A DNA stretch of 64,000 nucleotides from Daejeonella sp. JGW-45 (GTDB lineage: Bacteria > Bacteroidota > Bacteroidia > Sphingobacteriales > Sphingobacteriaceae), in assembly GCF_029360805.1 (NCBI RefSeq), contig NZ_JARKNC010000002.1, forward strand, positions 1 through 64,000. The letters run 5' to 3'. Both the position numbers and the translations under genes were made by a program. A model generated the notes under the pieces. It was not told the DNA's origin and made no database searches. It worked only from the letters and a program-made list of their open reading frames with translations. Below are positions 62,176-64,000 of the stretch, piece after piece (position 1 is the stretch's first letter; each line of letters opens with the position of its first letter).

Positions 62176-64000
62176 TTAAATTACAACCGGTTCTAATTCG
62201 TGGTGTGCCTTCAGCATAGCAATAAAGGCCGGTGCGATCCTGACGCCCCTGGCCTTATAATGATTGAGAATATCGTTTCCTAAACGGGTGTTGATATGAT
62301 TATAATAAACCGCTTTATTAAGCTGTAAAAAGCCGATCCTATCCAGGAGATCGGGCCGGGCCTTAGTGCCGACCCGCGGGGCCAGTACCAGGCAGTTTAT
62401 AAAGCTGGTTCCCAGCTCCGCTGCCAGAAGGTAAAATGGCTTCCCAATGTCATTTACTAGTGCCTCAAACTTGCAATTGGTAAACGTAAGGGATCCCGGG
62501 AGTGTTCCTGTTTCGGCACCGGTAAAACGTACCACCTTGCAATGGTCGACCGTGATCTCTGCGATACTGCCGCCGATATGCGCGGCAAAGCCGTTACAGC
62601 GCGAAACTATGATCTCAGGGTACAGGGCGTGGTCGTCCTTATAAGCGGCGCCCTGTGCTTTTTTCAGCACCAGGTGCACATGCCCGGCAGACTGCGGGTC
62701 GTCTTCGTTAAGTGATTCGAGCTGGATATCTTCAAGGATGATCTTGCAGTTCGACTTCACCTGTACGCCATCATATGAACCCGTCTTTGCAAGGAGGTAA
62801 TTCTGCGGGTCTGGAATATTAAGAAGACGCATTCCCTGTTCCCGCCCTTCCACAACAATGTTCCGGAACTCCACGTGCGAAGGGAAAAACACGCGGCCGC
62901 CATACGCTGCCTGAGAGAAGGTGGACATGCGCATTAACCAGGAAGTGCCCTTAGAATCGGGGACGGTGTTAAAATCGACCACCATATCCTCGATCTTTAC
63001 CGTAGGGCCATAGCCCACAGGATATTTATAGTCGATATCGTCTGCAGCCATGCTTAAGAGGTACGTTTCGCCACGGCCTGTAGGGGCGTGCCTGCAATTG
63101 CGTATACGGATATCCCCGTCCCACTTAGCGCCAAAATCACGGCGGAAGCTGATAAAGCTATTGCTGCGGCAGATTGTATTTTCAACGAACAGGTCGCCGC
63201 CGCCGGTCACAGTTATGCCATTGGTACCCACCTTTGAATCTTTGATATACAGGTTCCAGCAATAAAAATGAACGTCTATTCGGTTTAGCATGCATTGCTC
63301 TACCCTGAAATTCTTAAAAAGATTGGTACCGAATACACCCCAATGAACAGGGCTTCCCTCAGCTGTCACGTTACGGAAGGTCGCATTAAGCGCATAATTG
63401 CCACCGATGCCATAAGTTCCGTTCGGGACGTCTTTATCTGTACCCGGGCGGTCCTTCTCCCATGGGATAAGCGTTACATTTTCAAGCAGTACATCATACA
63501 CGTAGGAAAAGGAATAAAATCCGCTTCTGGGTGCCATGGCCACATCTGCCTTGCCTTTCTCCAGTCCCACCCACTGGTTCCTGATGACCGTCCGGCTCCG
63601 TGTAACCCTGAAGCCAATATTTACATAGCCTCCGCCCCCTGCATTTATACTTTCGCCGGAAAAATAAAAGGTGCCGCCCTCGATGATCAGGTAGCTATTG
63701 CTTCCGGGATATGCCATAATCTTTGTATAATCCTTAAAGCCCCATGCCAGATCGCCGAGGATACGACCGTGCTCCTCTACAAAGAAAAATTCCTCCCGTG
63801 CTTTCGTAGAACGCCCGCCGTAAACGGCACCGCTCCTTACCCCAATGCGGTCTTCATTATCAGTGACCACGATCAGGAAGTTTTTATAAGGAGCGAGTTC
63901 AGGAATGATAGTAACCCCCGGCTTCAATTGGTTAAGCAGGCTGGCTTTCGCAGCTCCGTCAAATTCCAGTGTAAGCGGCTCCTCGTGAGGCAGGACCAGA
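62176..64000 (-). CDS. Right-handed parallel beta-helix protein, 5' end beyond the window
   Basis: The frame is open to the right edge (it reads LPHEEPLTLEFDGAAKAS upstream of 63927), so the N-terminus is missing. At least 607 residues are visible. They contain many short strand-turn repeats with asparagine and valine ladders (for example VVEGREQGMRLLNIPDP, TVKIEDMVVDFNTV), as in right-handed parallel beta-helix proteins such as polysaccharide lyases or depolymerases. No catalytic residues could be assigned. The substrate is probably a polysaccharide, which is an inference. Confidence 0.8.
   Translation of the reverse strand, partial: LVLPHEEPLTLEFDGAAKASLLNQLKPGVTIIPELAPYKNFLIVVTDNEDRIGVRSGAVYGGRSTKAREEFFFVEEHGRILGDLAWGFKDYTKIMAYPGSNSYLIIEGGTFYFSGESINAGGGGYVNIGFRVTRSRTVIRNQWVGLEKGKADVAMAPRSGFYSFSYVYDVLLENVTLIPWEKDRPGTDKDVPNGTYGIGGNYALNATFRNVTAEGSPVHWGVFGTNLFKNFRVEQCMLNRIDVHFYCWNLYIKDSKVGTNGITVTGGGDLFVENTICRSNSFISFRRDFGAKWDGDIRIRNCRHAPTGRGETYLLSMAADDIDYKYPVGYGPTVKIEDMVVDFNTVPDSKGTSWLMRMSTFSQAAYGGRVFFPSHVEFRNIVVEGREQGMRLLNIPDPQNYLLAKTGSYDGVQVKSNCKIILEDIQLESLNEDDPQSAGHVHLVLKKAQGAAYKDDHALYPEIIVSRCNGFAAHIGGSIAEITVDHCKVVRFTGAETGTLPGSLTFTNCKFEALVNDIGKPFYLLAAELGTSFINCLVLAPRVGTKARPDLLDRIGFLQLNKAVYYNHINTRLGNDILNHYKARGVRIAPAFIAMLKAHHELEPVVI

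Overview
The window comes from a Bacteroidota chromosome, most likely Sphingobacteriaceae (Pedobacter or Mucilaginibacter type). The evidence is a SusC/SusD pair behind an ECF sigma factor and FecR, HYC_CC_PP, DUF3347 and LytTR/His_kinase proteins, and promoters of the TTG-N19-TAnnTTTG type. No rRNA, complete tRNA, insertion sequence or CRISPR array was found. The calls come from reading the sequence and from family knowledge. No database search was run.

Layout. 1-5.4 kb: an AT-rich run of small plus-strand accessory genes (NTF2-like, MmcQ/YjbR, GNAT, DUF4180, RibD-like reductase, Crp/Fnr, DUF1761, YciI), one of them frameshifted. 5.5-5.73 kb: a strong promoter and terminator bracketing a possible small RNA that contains a tRNA-Pro-like 3' end. 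6.1-18.0 kb: a large copper/silver efflux island on the minus strand, holding an HMA-AraC regulator, a CopB-type ATPase, two CusB-like adaptors, a TolC-type protein, a CusA pump split into two ORFs, two HYC_CC_PP proteins, DUF3347 and a haem-binding protein. 18.1-18.4 kb: gene debris. 18.8-23.8 kb: an ECF sigma factor, two TlpA thioredoxins, an NTF2-like protein and an M16 peptidase. 23.9-25.1 kb: a repeat-rich scar joined to a decapitated alcohol dehydrogenase. 25.2-28.3 kb: a LytTR/histidine kinase pair and a thioredoxin protein. 28.7-32.3 kb: HigBA, rifampin ADP-ribosyltransferase, NamZ and an FMN reductase. 32.5-38.7 kb: KatE catalase with an ankyrin protein, then an RsbQ-like hydrolase with a hybrid histidine kinase. 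38.7-42.2 kb: a second copper operon (multicopper oxidase fused to an outer-membrane barrel, DUF3347, His-rich protein). 42.3-55.1 kb: a nutrient-uptake locus (PVC-type cytochrome, two-domain esterase, sigma/FecR/SusC/SusD). 55.2-64 kb: SulP transporter, DUF3606, secreted protein, beta-carbonic anhydrase, ClC channel, DUF5009 acyltransferase and a beta-helix protein that runs off the window.

How the parts fit. The strongest new observation is a shared promoter architecture in front of three copper transcription units (upstream of 16268, 17979 and 42214). An AT-rich half-site TTACATAA (TTATATAA in one case) lies exactly 29 nt from the end of a -7 box ending in TTTG. At one locus the half-site is part of a perfect inverted repeat with a 13-nt spacer. 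This predicts one copper regulon covering inner-membrane export, periplasmic trafficking, RND efflux and copper oxidation. The HMA-AraC protein at the end of the efflux operon is a natural candidate regulator.
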